This document shows positions 7,319 to 13,204 of a stretch of DNA of 13,204 nt, in pieces (position 1 is the first letter of the stretch; every line of letters starts with the position of its first letter). The stretch comes from CAVPEW01 sp050247895 (GTDB taxonomy: Bacteria; Actinomycetota; Acidimicrobiia; Acidimicrobiales; VFJN01), in assembly GCA_050247895.1 (NCBI GenBank), contig JBFWTJ010000087.1:1-13204 (forward strand), given 5' to 3'. Below the pieces are notes generated by a model. The model ran no database searches. It was not told the DNA's origin and saw nothing but the letters and a program-made list of their open reading frames with translations. A program made the position numbers and the translations under genes.

Positions 7319-8392
7319 CTAGGTGTCCAGGTCGAAGACGAGCTCGTCGTAGGTCGGAGCCGGCTCCGGCTTCAGCACGCCCAGGCCGACGAACACGTCG
7401 AGGGTCGCCTGGAACTCACGCTCGGGGATGTCGACGTCGAGGCCGTCGGTCGACCTCTCTCGGACCCGGGCCGCCACATCGGGCGTCGCACCCATCTCCT
7501 CCAGGAGGGCATCGACGACCTCGGCGTTGGCGTCATCCCGGAAGAAGGTGTTGGCCTCGTCGATCGCTTCACAGAACCTGGCCGCGAGCTCGGGGTTCTC
7601 CTGGAGCCAGGTCTTCGACGCGACGAACCCGCTGCCGTAGTTCTGCTGGTACGCGGCGTTGTCGCTCGGCATGAACATGAGCTCCTCGGCCTGGCCGCTG
7701 GTCACCAGCTGCGCCGTCAGCTGCGTGCTGGCCTGGACGATGTCGACGTCTCCGTTGGCGAGGGCAGTGGTGACGACCTGGGGCTGTACCCCGGTGTTCA
7801 CGTACGTGACGTCGTGGACGCCCTCGGCCTCGATGGCTGCTTGGAAGAAGAGGTGCAGGCCTGAGCCGATGGGGGTCTGGATGCCGATGGTCTTGTTCGA
7901 GAGCGCCGCGTGCACCTCGCTGGGCGAGGCGCCGTCGGATACCGCGGGGAGATCGCTGCCGACCTTCGCCAACAGGCTCGTCTCGACGTATCGCTGGGAC
8001 CCGCAGAAGAAGGCGGCGTCAGCGCCTGCCTGCCAACCCTGGGCCAGGGTGCTCGTCGCAACCACCCCGACGTCTGCACCCGTGGCCTGGAGGCCCTGGA
8101 TCCCGGTGAGGTTGGTCGGCTGCGGAGTCTCCTCGATCTCGATGCCGCCGGCGGCGAAGAACCCCTGGCGATCGGCTATCAGGACGGGGATCCGGTACAC
8201 CTGAGTGGGGAACATCATCACGGTGACCGTCTCGGTCTCCAGTGCCGCTGGCGCCGTGGTGGAGGTCTCGGAATCGTTCTCCGTGGTGCTCGACGTTGCC
8301 GCCGTCGACTCCTCGGGATCGTCACTGCAAGCGGAAGTGATCGCCAGAGCAATGAAGACGCACAGCAAGTTCCGGCCGCGGATGCGACTCAT
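7319..8392 (-). CDS. ABC-transporter solute-binding lipoprotein (NMT1/SsuA-like)
   Basis: A 357-residue extracytoplasmic binding lipoprotein of the NMT1/THI5/SsuA/TauA type (type-2 periplasmic-binding fold). The signal peptide has basic residues (MSRIRGRN), a hydrophobic core and lipobox ITSAC, giving lipidation at C22; a Ser/Thr/Glu linker (23-47) leads to the domain. Family features include the opening strand TVTVMMFPTQVYRIPVLIADRQGFFAAGGIEIEE (about 55-88), GADVGVVATSTLAQGWQAGAD, and NKTIGIQTPIGSGLHLFFQAAIEAEGV followed by ANGDVDIVQAS. Relatives bind small organic solutes such as sulfonates, nitrate, pyrimidine precursors or aromatic acids; the ligand here is not predictable. ATG 8392 is chosen over the upstream ATG at 8452 because it has an AAAGGGGGG ribosome site four bases away and starts a proper signal peptide. 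No permease or ATPase partner is present nearby. It is the first gene of the leftward unit. Confidence 0.85.
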   Translation of the reverse strand: MSRIRGRNLLCVFIALAITSACSDDPEESTAATSSTTENDSETSTTAPAALETETVTVMMFPTQVYRIPVLIADRQGFFAAGGIEIEETPQPTNLTGIQGLQATGADVGVVATSTLAQGWQAGADAAFFCGSQRYVETSLLAKVGSDLPAVSDGASPSEVHAALSNKTIGIQTPIGSGLHLFFQAAIEAEGVHDVTYVNTGVQPQVVTTALANGDVDIVQASTQLTAQLVTSGQAEELMFMPSDNAAYQQNYGSGFVASKTWLQENPELAARFCEAIDEANTFFRDDANAEVVDALLEEMGATPDVAARVRERSTDGLDVDIPEREFQATLDVFVGLGVLKPEPAPTYDELVFDLDT

Positions 8393-8422
8393 CCATCCCC
8401 CCTTTGTGAGATACGCCGTCGC

Positions 8423-8452
8423 CATATACGCACAGTCCCTCAGAAATTGCAA
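8423..8452 (-). promoter_or_regulatory. Candidate promoter for the solute-binding protein operon
   Basis: Reading leftward, TTGCAA (8447-8452) is followed after 18 bases by TATATG (8423-8428); each hexamer matches four of six sigma70-type consensus bases. Transcription would begin near 8416, leaving a leader of about 24 bases that contains the strong ribosome site before ATG 8392. Position and spacing are right; strength is unproven. Confidence 0.45.
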
Positions 8453-8466
8453 AATGCGCCTGAGGG
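8437..8466. promoter_or_regulatory. Perfect inverted repeat over the -35 box, candidate operator
   Basis: CCCTCAG (8437-8443) and CTGAGGG (8460-8466) form a perfect seven-base inverted repeat with a 16-base spacer. The leftward -35 candidate TTGCAA lies inside the spacer and one arm falls between -35 and -10, so a protein bound here would block the promoter. It is not the usual FadR-type short GntR site, so the binding protein is unassigned. It lacks a T-run and lies upstream of both units, so a terminator is unlikely. Confidence 0.4.
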
Positions 8467-8501
8467 GCTTCTCGAATGCGTTGATGGATGCATCGAATGG
8501 G

Positions 8502-8530
8502 TAGCGATCACGCCGATTGCGTTAGCGATC
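8502..8530. repeat. Twin TAGCGATC direct repeats 21 bp apart
   Basis: TAGCGATC occurs at 8502-8509 and 8523-8530, a 21-base period that puts both copies on the same helix face. A related pair, GAATGCGTT (8474-8482) and GATTGCGTT (8515-8523), interleaves with a 41-base offset. Such phasing is common for cooperative regulator sites. They lie between the two candidate promoters. Confidence 0.35.
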
Positions 8531-8582
8531 TGGATCCAGTCGGCGAGAAGATCGGCACACTCCGATGAGTCGCCTTGGCTCC

Positions 8583-8612
8583 TTGACTGGCATTTTGTTC
8601 TCCTCATATCCT
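8583..8612 (+). promoter_or_regulatory. Weak candidate promoter for the oxidoreductase unit
   Basis: TTGACT (8583-8588, five of six to the -35 consensus) is followed after 18 bases by TATCCT (8607-8612, four of six to the -10). It would give a leader of roughly 100 bases before the TTG start at 8721. The call rests on the hexamers only. Confidence 0.3.
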
Positions 8613-8629
8613 CCCGAAGGGTTCGGGGG
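8611..8629 (+). other. Short hairpin at the start of the oxidoreductase leader
   Basis: CCCGAA (8613-8618) pairs with TTCGGG (8622-8627) across a GGG loop, and T-G and C-G pairs extend the stem to eight. It is not followed by Ts, so it is not a typical rho-independent terminator. If the candidate promoter is real it lies at the very 5' end of the transcript and could stabilise it or serve as a binding site. Confidence 0.25.
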
Positions 8630-8709
8630 CGCAGTGCGGAATGCAATGTGCAGAGATCGGGCATTCACCGACACCATTCGCATCCGGATCGATCCTTGGA
8701 CGACGTCCC

Positions 8710-8714
8710 GGAGG
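8710..8714 (+). promoter_or_regulatory. Ribosome binding site that fixes a TTG start
   Basis: GGAGG at 8710-8714 lies six bases before TTG 8721, ideal spacing. It supports starting the oxidoreductase here instead of at the ATG at 8565, which would add 52 residues that do not look like the family. Confidence 0.6.
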
Positions 8715-8720
8715 GATGCC

Positions 8721-9785
8721 TTGACGCAGCTCGAGTTCTGGAGGGTGGGCCGCGTCGGCGCTCGCGAAGTGGCCGAGCGATCTCTTCGTCTGGAGGAGGA
8801 AGGTTGGGACGGGGTGGGGTTCCCCGATTCCCAGAGCCTCGCTCCGGAGCCCTACGTCCTACTGGCGCTCGCTGCTGCGTCGACCTCGACGCTGAAGTTG
8901 ACCACCGCGGTCACGAACCCGCGAACCCGGCATCCGACGGTCACAGCTGCGGCCTGTGCGACGTTGCAGGCCGCCTCGGGCGGGCGGGTCGAGCTCGGGA
9001 TCGGGCGTGGTGACTCGGCGCTGGCGTTCAGTGGCCTGCCCCCGACATCCGTGGCCGCGATGCGGCAGCACCTCGAGTGCGTGCGGACGTTCCTCGCCGG
9101 AGGCGAGCTCGAACTGGATGCCACCGGGCACCTCGGGAGCGAAGGGGGCGAGGTGGTGGTCAGCAGCTTGCGATGGTGGGCGGGAGAAGCGACGGCGGTG
9201 CCGGTGAACGTGGTCGCGAGTGGTCCCCGCATGGTCGAGGTCGCCGTCGCGCTCGGTGATCACGTGACCTTGGCCATGGGTGTCGATGCCGAGCGTGTCG
9301 CGTGGGGCGTCGGGTTGGTCAGGAGCGCCGAACGACAGCGGGAGGAGGCGCGCAGGCCCGAGGTGGAGAGGAGGGTGGGAACCTACGCCTGCATCTTCGT
9401 GCACGACGACCGCAGCGTGGCTCGCGAGCGGATCCGGCCCTCGGTACCGACCTTCGTGCGCTTCGCGTCGATGGGAAGGGACGTCGTGGGGCCCTTGGCC
9501 GAGAGCAGCCGGGTGGTGGCGCGGGCGATGACCGACCGCTATCAGATGAGCCAGCATGCCGGCGAGGGTTCGGTGCAGTCGATGTTGCTCACCGATGACG
9601 TGATCGATGCCTTCGCCATCGCGGGCCCGCCGGGATATTGCGCCGAGCGCCTGTCCGAGCTCGCGGCGAGTGGCATCGAGAGGTTCTTCCTTCTCTCGCC
9701 TGGCGTCGGGGTGGATCCTGAGGAGCAGCAGCGATCCGATCAGGCGTTGGCCCGCCTGGTGCTGCCCCGGGTCAGGGAGCTGTAG
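8721..9785 (+). CDS. Luciferase-like (LLM class) F420/FMN-dependent oxidoreductase
   Basis: A 354-residue TIM-barrel oxidoreductase of the bacterial-luciferase superfamily, in the branch resembling F420-dependent methylenetetrahydromethanopterin reductase-like proteins. Seen: the opening strand and helix VGAREVAERSLRLEEEGWDGVGFPDSQ (about 12-38), TAVTNPRTRHPTVTAAA (62-78) and the cofactor-contact motif GGRVELGIGRGDSALAF (87-103), then PVNVVASGPRMVEVAVALGDHVTLAMG. The C-terminal barrel end has AGPPGYCAERLSELAASGIERFFL. Members use F420H2 or reduced FMN for hydride transfer or monooxygenation; which applies here cannot be told. The TTG start is chosen from the GGAGG six bases upstream and because the family begins at this point. 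It is the first gene of the rightward unit, and 61 bases separate it from the amidohydrolase-2 gene. A ring-opening or oxidising first step in a degradation pathway is a reasonable inference. Confidence 0.87.
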   Translation: MTQLEFWRVGRVGAREVAERSLRLEEEGWDGVGFPDSQSLAPEPYVLLALAAASTSTLKLTTAVTNPRTRHPTVTAAACATLQAASGGRVELGIGRGDSALAFSGLPPTSVAAMRQHLECVRTFLAGGELELDATGHLGSEGGEVVVSSLRWWAGEATAVPVNVVASGPRMVEVAVALGDHVTLAMGVDAERVAWGVGLVRSAERQREEARRPEVERRVGTYACIFVHDDRSVARERIRPSVPTFVRFASMGRDVVGPLAESSRVVARAMTDRYQMSQHAGEGSVQSMLLTDDVIDAFAIAGPPGYCAERLSELAASGIERFFLLSPGVGVDPEEQQRSDQALARLVLPRVREL

Positions 9786-9846
9786 CCATGCCCGACCGCG
9801 AGCGCAGAGATCCGATTGTCGGACGCCGAGTCTGGATCAGGAGACC

Positions 9847-11247
9847 ATGACAGAATCAGCTCTGGTTCGAGCCCAATTGAGCCATCCCGTGATCGATATC
9901 GATGGCCACATCATCGAGCATCTCTCCGTTCTCAAGGATTTCCTGCGAGACGAGGGATCGGAGATGGTGCGTCGTTTTGAAGTGATGATGCGAGAGGACC
10001 CTCCGTCGGGTACCGGCAGCTACTCGCGTCGCGAGTGCAAGAGCGCGTGGTGGGGGCTCACCGCTCGGACCTTGGACCGTGCGACGTGCATGGCTCCTGG
10101 GCTCCTGCACGAGCGCCTCGACGAGCTCGGTTTCGACGTCTCGGTCCTCTATCCGACGTTCGGCCTGGTGTGCTTGACGCTCGCGGACCCTGAGCTGCGA
10201 GTCGCGGCGTGCCGAGCCGAGAACCGCATGAACGCCGAGCTCGTCGGACCCTACGCCGATCGGCTCGTTCCTGTCGCCGCCGTGCCCATGCACACGCCCG
10301 ACGAAGCGCTGGAGGTCCTTCGCCACGCGACCGACGAGCTCGGCTTCAGGGCGGCGGTGATACCCCCCGGAGTCGGTCGACCGATTCCCCGCCTGGCCGA
10401 GGACGCGTTTCCTGTCGCCTCGTACCTCGACTCGTACGGGATCGACAGCCCACACGACTACGACGTCGTGTGGGAGGAGTTCAACAGCCGGGGCATACCG
10501 GTCGCATCTCATGGTGCGGCGGCTCTCCGCTACCTGCCGTCAGGGCGGAGATCGCCGTCGAACTACGTCTTCAACCACGTGGGAGCGCACGCCTATCAGC
10601 AGGCTGAGCTGTGCCGGGCGTTGATCATGGGCGGAGTGCCGAGCCGGTTCCCCGACCTGCGCTTCGTCTTCCTCGAGAGCGGTGTGTCGTGGGGGATGCA
10701 GCTCCTGGCCGACATGGTGGAGCACTGGGAGAAGCGGAACGGAGAGTCGGTACGCGATCTGGATCCGGCGCGGCTGGATTCGGAGGAGCTTGCCGGTCTG
10801 CTCCGGACCTACGGGGGTCGTCGTTTCGAGGATCTGGGCCAGTACGTCGAGGATCGGCCCAGCTCCTCGGTCGCCACGGCATGGGAGGACGAGTGGAGGG
10901 CTTCGGGGGTCACCTCGCCCGACGTCTTGCGACGGATGTTCGAGGAGCAGTTCTTCTTCGGCTGCGAGGCCGACGATCGTGGGATGTACACGGCGTTCTC
11001 TTCGACGAAGAACCCGCTCGGCGTCGAGCTCCAACCGCTCCTGGGCTCGGACATCGGGCACTGGGACGTGCAGCGCACGGAGGACGTGCTCGAGGAGTGC
11101 TTCGAGCTCGTGTCGGGCGACGTCATCAGCGGGGAGGAGTTCGAGAAGCTGACGTTCGTCAACCCGCAGCGCCTCTACATGCAGGGCCAGCCGACGTTCT
11201 TCGCCGGGACCACCGTCGGGGACGCGGTCGTGCGCTCCGGATCGTAG
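9847..11247 (+). CDS. Amidohydrolase-2 (ACMSD-like) family metal-dependent hydrolase/decarboxylase
   Basis: A 466-residue cytosolic TIM-barrel enzyme of the amidohydrolase-2 family, whose characterised members hydrolyse or decarboxylate with one Zn or Mn ion. It has the N-terminal metal motif IDIDGHIIE (D19, H21, E24), a barrel strand IPVASHG (H222), FNHVGAHAYQQ (H244, H248), LRFVFLESGVSW (E277) and the late-barrel motif GSDIGHWD (D402, H405). The opening DxDGHxxE form is common in actinobacterial degradative clusters. It is longer than ACMSD itself (about 330), with an insertion around 295-365. ATG 9847 is used: AGGAG ends only three bases before it, a tight spacing, but the motif follows immediately. 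It is the second gene of the rightward unit and would act on the product of the flavin oxidoreductase. The substrate is unknown; decarboxylation and C-N or C-C hydrolysis are all open. Confidence 0.85.
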   Translation: MTESALVRAQLSHPVIDIDGHIIEHLSVLKDFLRDEGSEMVRRFEVMMREDPPSGTGSYSRRECKSAWWGLTARTLDRATCMAPGLLHERLDELGFDVSVLYPTFGLVCLTLADPELRVAACRAENRMNAELVGPYADRLVPVAAVPMHTPDEALEVLRHATDELGFRAAVIPPGVGRPIPRLAEDAFPVASYLDSYGIDSPHDYDVVWEEFNSRGIPVASHGAAALRYLPSGRRSPSNYVFNHVGAHAYQQAELCRALIMGGVPSRFPDLRFVFLESGVSWGMQLLADMVEHWEKRNGESVRDLDPARLDSEELAGLLRTYGGRRFEDLGQYVEDRPSSSVATAWEDEWRASGVTSPDVLRRMFEEQFFFGCEADDRGMYTAFSSTKNPLGVELQPLLGSDIGHWDVQRTEDVLEECFELVSGDVISGEEFEKLTFVNPQRLYMQGQPTFFAGTTVGDAVVRSGS

Positions 11248-11307
11248 AGCTGCCAGACCGGTCGCTGAGGTCGGATCCCGCGGTCGTGGCCCGCTTGGCC
11301 CGGGGCG

Positions 11308-11319
11308 GGGGCCGGCCCC
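11308..11319. repeat. GC-only 12-base palindrome between two genes
   Basis: GGGGCCGGCCCC lies 60 bases after the amidohydrolase-2 stop and directly before the cupredoxin -10 candidate. It could fold as a stem weakening read-through, but there is no T-run, and in such GC-rich DNA it may be incidental. Confidence 0.25.
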
Positions 11320-11325
11320 TACCGT
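11320..11325 (+). promoter_or_regulatory. -10 element of a leaderless promoter for the cupredoxin gene
   Basis: TACCGT sits seven bases before ATG 11333 with no Shine-Dalgarno in between. It matches the TANNNT-N7-start form of leaderless genes. No -35 is evident. Confidence 0.45.
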
Positions 11326-11332
11326 CGGTCCG

Positions 11333-11737
11333 ATGTGCGCCGTGCCGAGGTCGAAGGTCCGAAGGTGGCGCGCCCGCGCCGGGGCCGCCGTGCTCGTGGC
11401 CGCCGTGGCGTCGGGGTGCGGCGACACCAGCGGCGGCGACGACGAGGCGGCACCCGAGGTGCCCGAGGGCGCGGCCGCGGTGATCACCTCGAGGGACGTC
11501 CAGTTCGAGCCCTCGGAGGTGACGGTTCCCGCGGGCGAGGAGGTGCTCGTGGTCCACGTCAACGACGACGACGGCATGAACCACAACATCCACCTCAAGA
11601 GCGCGCCGGGCTCGCCCAAGACGCCGCTCGAGCGGGGCCGGGGCGTGCAGGAGCTGCGCGTCACCCTGGATCCCGGGGAGTACCCCTACACGTGCGACCT
11701 CCACCCCAACATGAAGGGCACCCTGGTCGCCGAGTGA
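11333..11737 (+). CDS. Cupredoxin (plastocyanin-like) copper lipoprotein
   Basis: A 134-residue secreted, membrane-anchored blue-copper-type protein. A basic N-terminus (RSKVRRWRAR), hydrophobic core and lipobox VASGC give lipidation at C29. An acidic linker (30-46) leads to a single cupredoxin domain of about 85 residues, opening with ITSRDVQFEPSEVTVPAGEEVLVVHVND. Type-1 copper ligands can be placed: a His in MNHNIH (H84 or H87) and the loop YTCDLHPNMKG giving C121, H124 and M127 (Cx2Hx2M), so the site looks intact. It would transfer electrons or hold copper on the outer face of the membrane; the partner is not in the window. ATG 11333 is used from the TACCGT spacing; GTG 11342 is possible. 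Its GC-rich codon use matches the flanks, not the catabolic region to its left, so I take it as native chromosome. Confidence 0.87.
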   Translation: MCAVPRSKVRRWRARAGAAVLVAAVASGCGDTSGGDDEAAPEVPEGAAAVITSRDVQFEPSEVTVPAGEEVLVVHVNDDDGMNHNIHLKSAPGSPKTPLERGRGVQELRVTLDPGEYPYTCDLHPNMKGTLVAE

Positions 11738-11767
11738 GGCCGGGTGAGCGGCCGGACGACCCTGGTT

Positions 11768-11788
11768 CCCTGACGTCATCTGTCAGGG
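11768..11788. promoter_or_regulatory. Inverted repeat over the -35 region of lhr
   Basis: CCCTGAC (11768-11774) and GTCAGGG (11782-11788) form a perfect seven-base inverted repeat with a seven-base spacer, overlapping a TGACGTCA palindrome (11771-11778). It lies 30 bases after the cupredoxin stop and covers the place where a -35 for lhr would be, so it may be an operator. It lacks a T-run but could also form a weak terminator stem. Confidence 0.35.
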
Positions 11789-11796
11789 TCGACCCG

Positions 11797-11802
11797 TAGC
11801 CT
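11797..11802 (+). promoter_or_regulatory. -10 element of a leaderless promoter for lhr
   Basis: TAGCCT lies six bases before the GTG at 11809 with no Shine-Dalgarno. It is the same hexamer, spacing and start codon as for the dtxR-like gene. Confidence 0.5.
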
Positions 11803-11808
11803 CGATCC

Positions 11809-13204
11809 GTGGCCGAAGCCCTCGACGTCTTCTCCCCGGCCGTGCGGGCCTGGTTCGAGACGTCCTTTCCCGCGCCGACGGCCGCCCAGTCCGAGGGCTG
11901 GCCGGCCATCGCCGCCGGCGACCACACGCTGATCCTGGCGCCCACCGGCTCGGGCAAGACGCTCACGGCCTTCCTGTGGGCCATCGACCGGCTCGTGACC
12001 TCGCCGGCCCCGGCGGAGCGGTCGCACCGCACCCGCGTCGTCTACGTGTCGCCGCTGCGGGCCCTGGCCGTGGACGTGGAGAAGAACCTGCGGGCCCCCC
12101 TGGTCGGCATCGGGCTGGCCGCGGCGCGCCTGGGCCTGGCCGCCCGCGTGCCCGAGGTCGGCCTGCGCACCGGCGACACCCCCGCCGACGTGCGCCGCCA
12201 GCTTCTCCGCCAACCGCCCGACGTGCTCATCACCACGCCCGAGTCCCTCTACCTGATGCTCACCTCGGCGGCGCGGGAGACCCTGCGCGGGGTCGAGACG
12301 GTCATCGTCGACGAGATCCACGCCATGGCCGCGACCAAGCGGGGCTCGCACCTGGCGGTCACCCTCGAACGGCTCGACCACTGGGTCCGGGCCGGCGGCG
12401 GTCGCCCGCCCCAGCGCATCGGGCTGTCGGCCACGCAGCGCCCGCTGGACGAGGTGGCCCGCTTCCTGGCCGGGTTCGAGGGCGGTGCGGCCCGACCGGT
12501 GACGGTGGTCGACGCCGGCGTTCGCAAGGAGCTCGACGTCGAGGTCGTGGTGCCGGTGGACGACATGGGCGCGCTGGGCGAGGTGGTCGACGTGCCGGTG
12601 ACCGGTCCCGCCGCGGCCGGCCCGGTCCGGTCCTCGATCTGGCCCGCGATGCACCCAGAGCTGCTGCGCCTCGTCGAGGAGCACCGGTCGACGCTGATCT
12701 TCGTCAACGCCCGGCGGCTGGCCGAGCGGCTCGCCACCCGGCTCAACGAGCTCCACTGGGACGGCGTGGCCCGGGGCGACGAGCAGGACGGCCAGCCCCC
12801 CGACCGGCCCGAGCTGGTCCGGGCCCACCACGGCTCCCTGTCGCGCGAGCGGCGCCTGCAGATCGAGGACGACCTCAAGTCGGGCCGCCTGAAGGGCCTC
12901 GTGGCCACATCGAGCCTCGAGCTGGGGATCGACATGGGCGCGGTCGACCTGGTCGTGCAGGTGGCGTCGCCCGGCGCGGTGGCCCGGGGGCTCCAGCGCA
13001 TCGGCCGGGCCGGCCACCAGGTCGGCGCGCCGAGCCGGGGAAAGCTGTTCCCCAAGCACCGCCACGACCTGCTGGAGGCGGCGGTCGTGGTGCAGCGGAT
13101 GCACGCGGGCGAGATCGAGCGCACGCGCTACCCCCGCAACCCGCTCGACGTGTTGAGCCAGCAGCTCGTGGCCATGTGCGCGCTCGACGAGTGGCGCGTC
13201 GACG
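11809..13204 (+). CDS. lhr: Lhr-type superfamily 2 ATP-dependent helicase, 3' end outside window
   Basis: The first 465 codons of a large helicase (full Lhr proteins are about 1,400-1,600 residues), a 3'-to-5' DNA translocase linked to DNA repair. Motifs in order: Q-motif-like FPAPTAAQSEGWPAI (20-34), Walker A APTGSGKT (44-51), YVSPLRALAVDV (79-90), TTPESLYLML (142-151), Walker B DEIH (168-171) and motif III SAT (207-209). In domain 2 are STLIFVNARRLAERLA, VRAHHGSLSRERR, ATSSLELGIDMGAVDLVVQVASPGAVARGLQRIGRAGH and the Lhr-typical PKHRHDLLEAAVV. DEIH with SSLELGID and RIGRAGH separates it from DEAD RNA helicases and from RecQ. The GTG start is set by the leaderless-type TAGCCT and agrees with the usual short N-terminus. 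The frame is open to the last base. It is 71 bases downstream of the cupredoxin gene, with its own apparent promoter. Confidence 0.92.
   Translation, partial: MAEALDVFSPAVRAWFETSFPAPTAAQSEGWPAIAAGDHTLILAPTGSGKTLTAFLWAIDRLVTSPAPAERSHRTRVVYVSPLRALAVDVEKNLRAPLVGIGLAAARLGLAARVPEVGLRTGDTPADVRRQLLRQPPDVLITTPESLYLMLTSAARETLRGVETVIVDEIHAMAATKRGSHLAVTLERLDHWVRAGGGRPPQRIGLSATQRPLDEVARFLAGFEGGAARPVTVVDAGVRKELDVEVVVPVDDMGALGEVVDVPVTGPAAAGPVRSSIWPAMHPELLRLVEEHRSTLIFVNARRLAERLATRLNELHWDGVARGDEQDGQPPDRPELVRAHHGSLSRERRLQIEDDLKSGRLKGLVATSSLELGIDMGAVDLVVQVASPGAVARGLQRIGRAGHQVGAPSRGKLFPKHRHDLLEAAVVVQRMHAGEIERTRYPRNPLDVLSQQLVAMCALDEWRVD

Larger units (their letters stand above)
8393..8720. other. Divergent intergenic control region
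   Basis: These 328 bases separate the leftward binding-protein unit from the rightward oxidoreductase unit and hold no credible gene. The stretch is the most AT-rich part of the window (31/60 G+C at 8401-8460). It contains candidate promoters for both directions, a perfect inverted repeat, phased direct repeats and a leader hairpin, listed separately. Further small elements are the palindrome GATGCATC (8487-8494), ATCGG-N6-CCGAT (8551-8566) and GAATGC-N16-GCATTC (8639-8666). It is the obvious place for the GntR/FCD regulator to act. Confidence 0.7.

Noticed and set aside
8393..8452. Longer N-terminus (ATG 8452) for the solute-binding protein
   Set aside because: The added 20 residues would precede the signal peptide, and the start lies inside the candidate promoter. 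ATG 8392 has a strong ribosome site and a proper lipoprotein signal.
8437..8466. Inverted repeat read as a rho-independent terminator
   Set aside because: There is no T-run on either side, the 16-base loop is long, and it lies upstream of both transcription units.
8565..8720. ATG at 8565 as the start of the LLM oxidoreductase
   Set aside because: The extra 52 residues are not like the family and no ribosome site precedes it. TTG 8721 has GGAGG at ideal spacing and fits the family N-terminus.
9607..9846. N-terminal extension of the amidohydrolase-2 gene over the end of the oxidoreductase
   Set aside because: The added residues are an out-of-frame reading of the oxidoreductase 3' end. The metal motif begins shortly after ATG 9847.
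11221..11290. Repeated GCGGTCGTG as a possible insertion-site duplication at the right edge
   Set aside because: Both copies are on the right side only. No matching copy lies near the left edge, and such short GC-rich words recur by chance.
1..13204. Mobile-element genes, CRISPR, tRNA, rRNA, phage or toxin-antitoxin systems
   Set aside because: None was recognisable on either strand. The composition change at 4635-11247 is the only hint of transfer.

Overview
The window reads as chromosomal DNA of a high-GC actinobacterium. Acidimicrobiia-like is my best guess, and it is inference from gene style, near-total G/C third codon positions in the flanks, GTG/TTG starts and leaderless-type promoters. 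No rRNA, tRNA, CRISPR array, transposase or integrase was seen.

Left flank (1-4538, very GC-rich; bases 1-60 are 47/60 G+C by hand count). The 3' part of a duplicated Fe(III)-type ABC permease overlaps by 4 bases a multi-spanning GT-C-like membrane protein. That gene runs 90 bases tail-to-tail into a DtxR/IdeR/MntR-family metalloregulator on the minus strand. Next, also on the minus strand, is a sucrase/ferredoxin-like protein with the Cys/His pattern of a bis-histidine [2Fe-2S] protein. The block looks like iron or metal homeostasis.

Central accessory region (about 4635-11247, less GC-rich; bases 4861-4920 are 36/60 and 8401-8460 are 31/60). Two divergent units share a 328-base intergenic region. 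Leftward: a solute-binding lipoprotein, a D-aminoacylase-like amidohydrolase and a GntR/FCD regulator. Rightward: a luciferase-like (F420/FMN) oxidoreductase started by TTG, then an ACMSD-type (amidohydrolase-2) hydrolase. Together they look like a regulated uptake-and-breakdown cassette for an unknown small molecule, probably with an amide or cyclic structure: capture outside the membrane, flavin-dependent oxidation and two metallohydrolase steps. The substrate cannot be told from sequence. The shared promoter region has a perfect inverted repeat over the candidate -35 box and two 8-mers 21 bp apart.

Right flank (11333-13204, GC-rich again; bases 12061-12120 are 45/60). A cupredoxin lipoprotein with a full type-1 copper ligand set is followed by the first 465 codons of an Lhr-type superfamily 2 helicase, cut by the window end. 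The dtxR-like and lhr genes both start with GTG six bases after the same hexamer TAGCCT, and the cupredoxin ATG sits seven bases after TACCGT, which suggests leaderless transcripts. A GTG-started stub next to the left edge of the low-GC region may be a native gene cut off when the cassette arrived.
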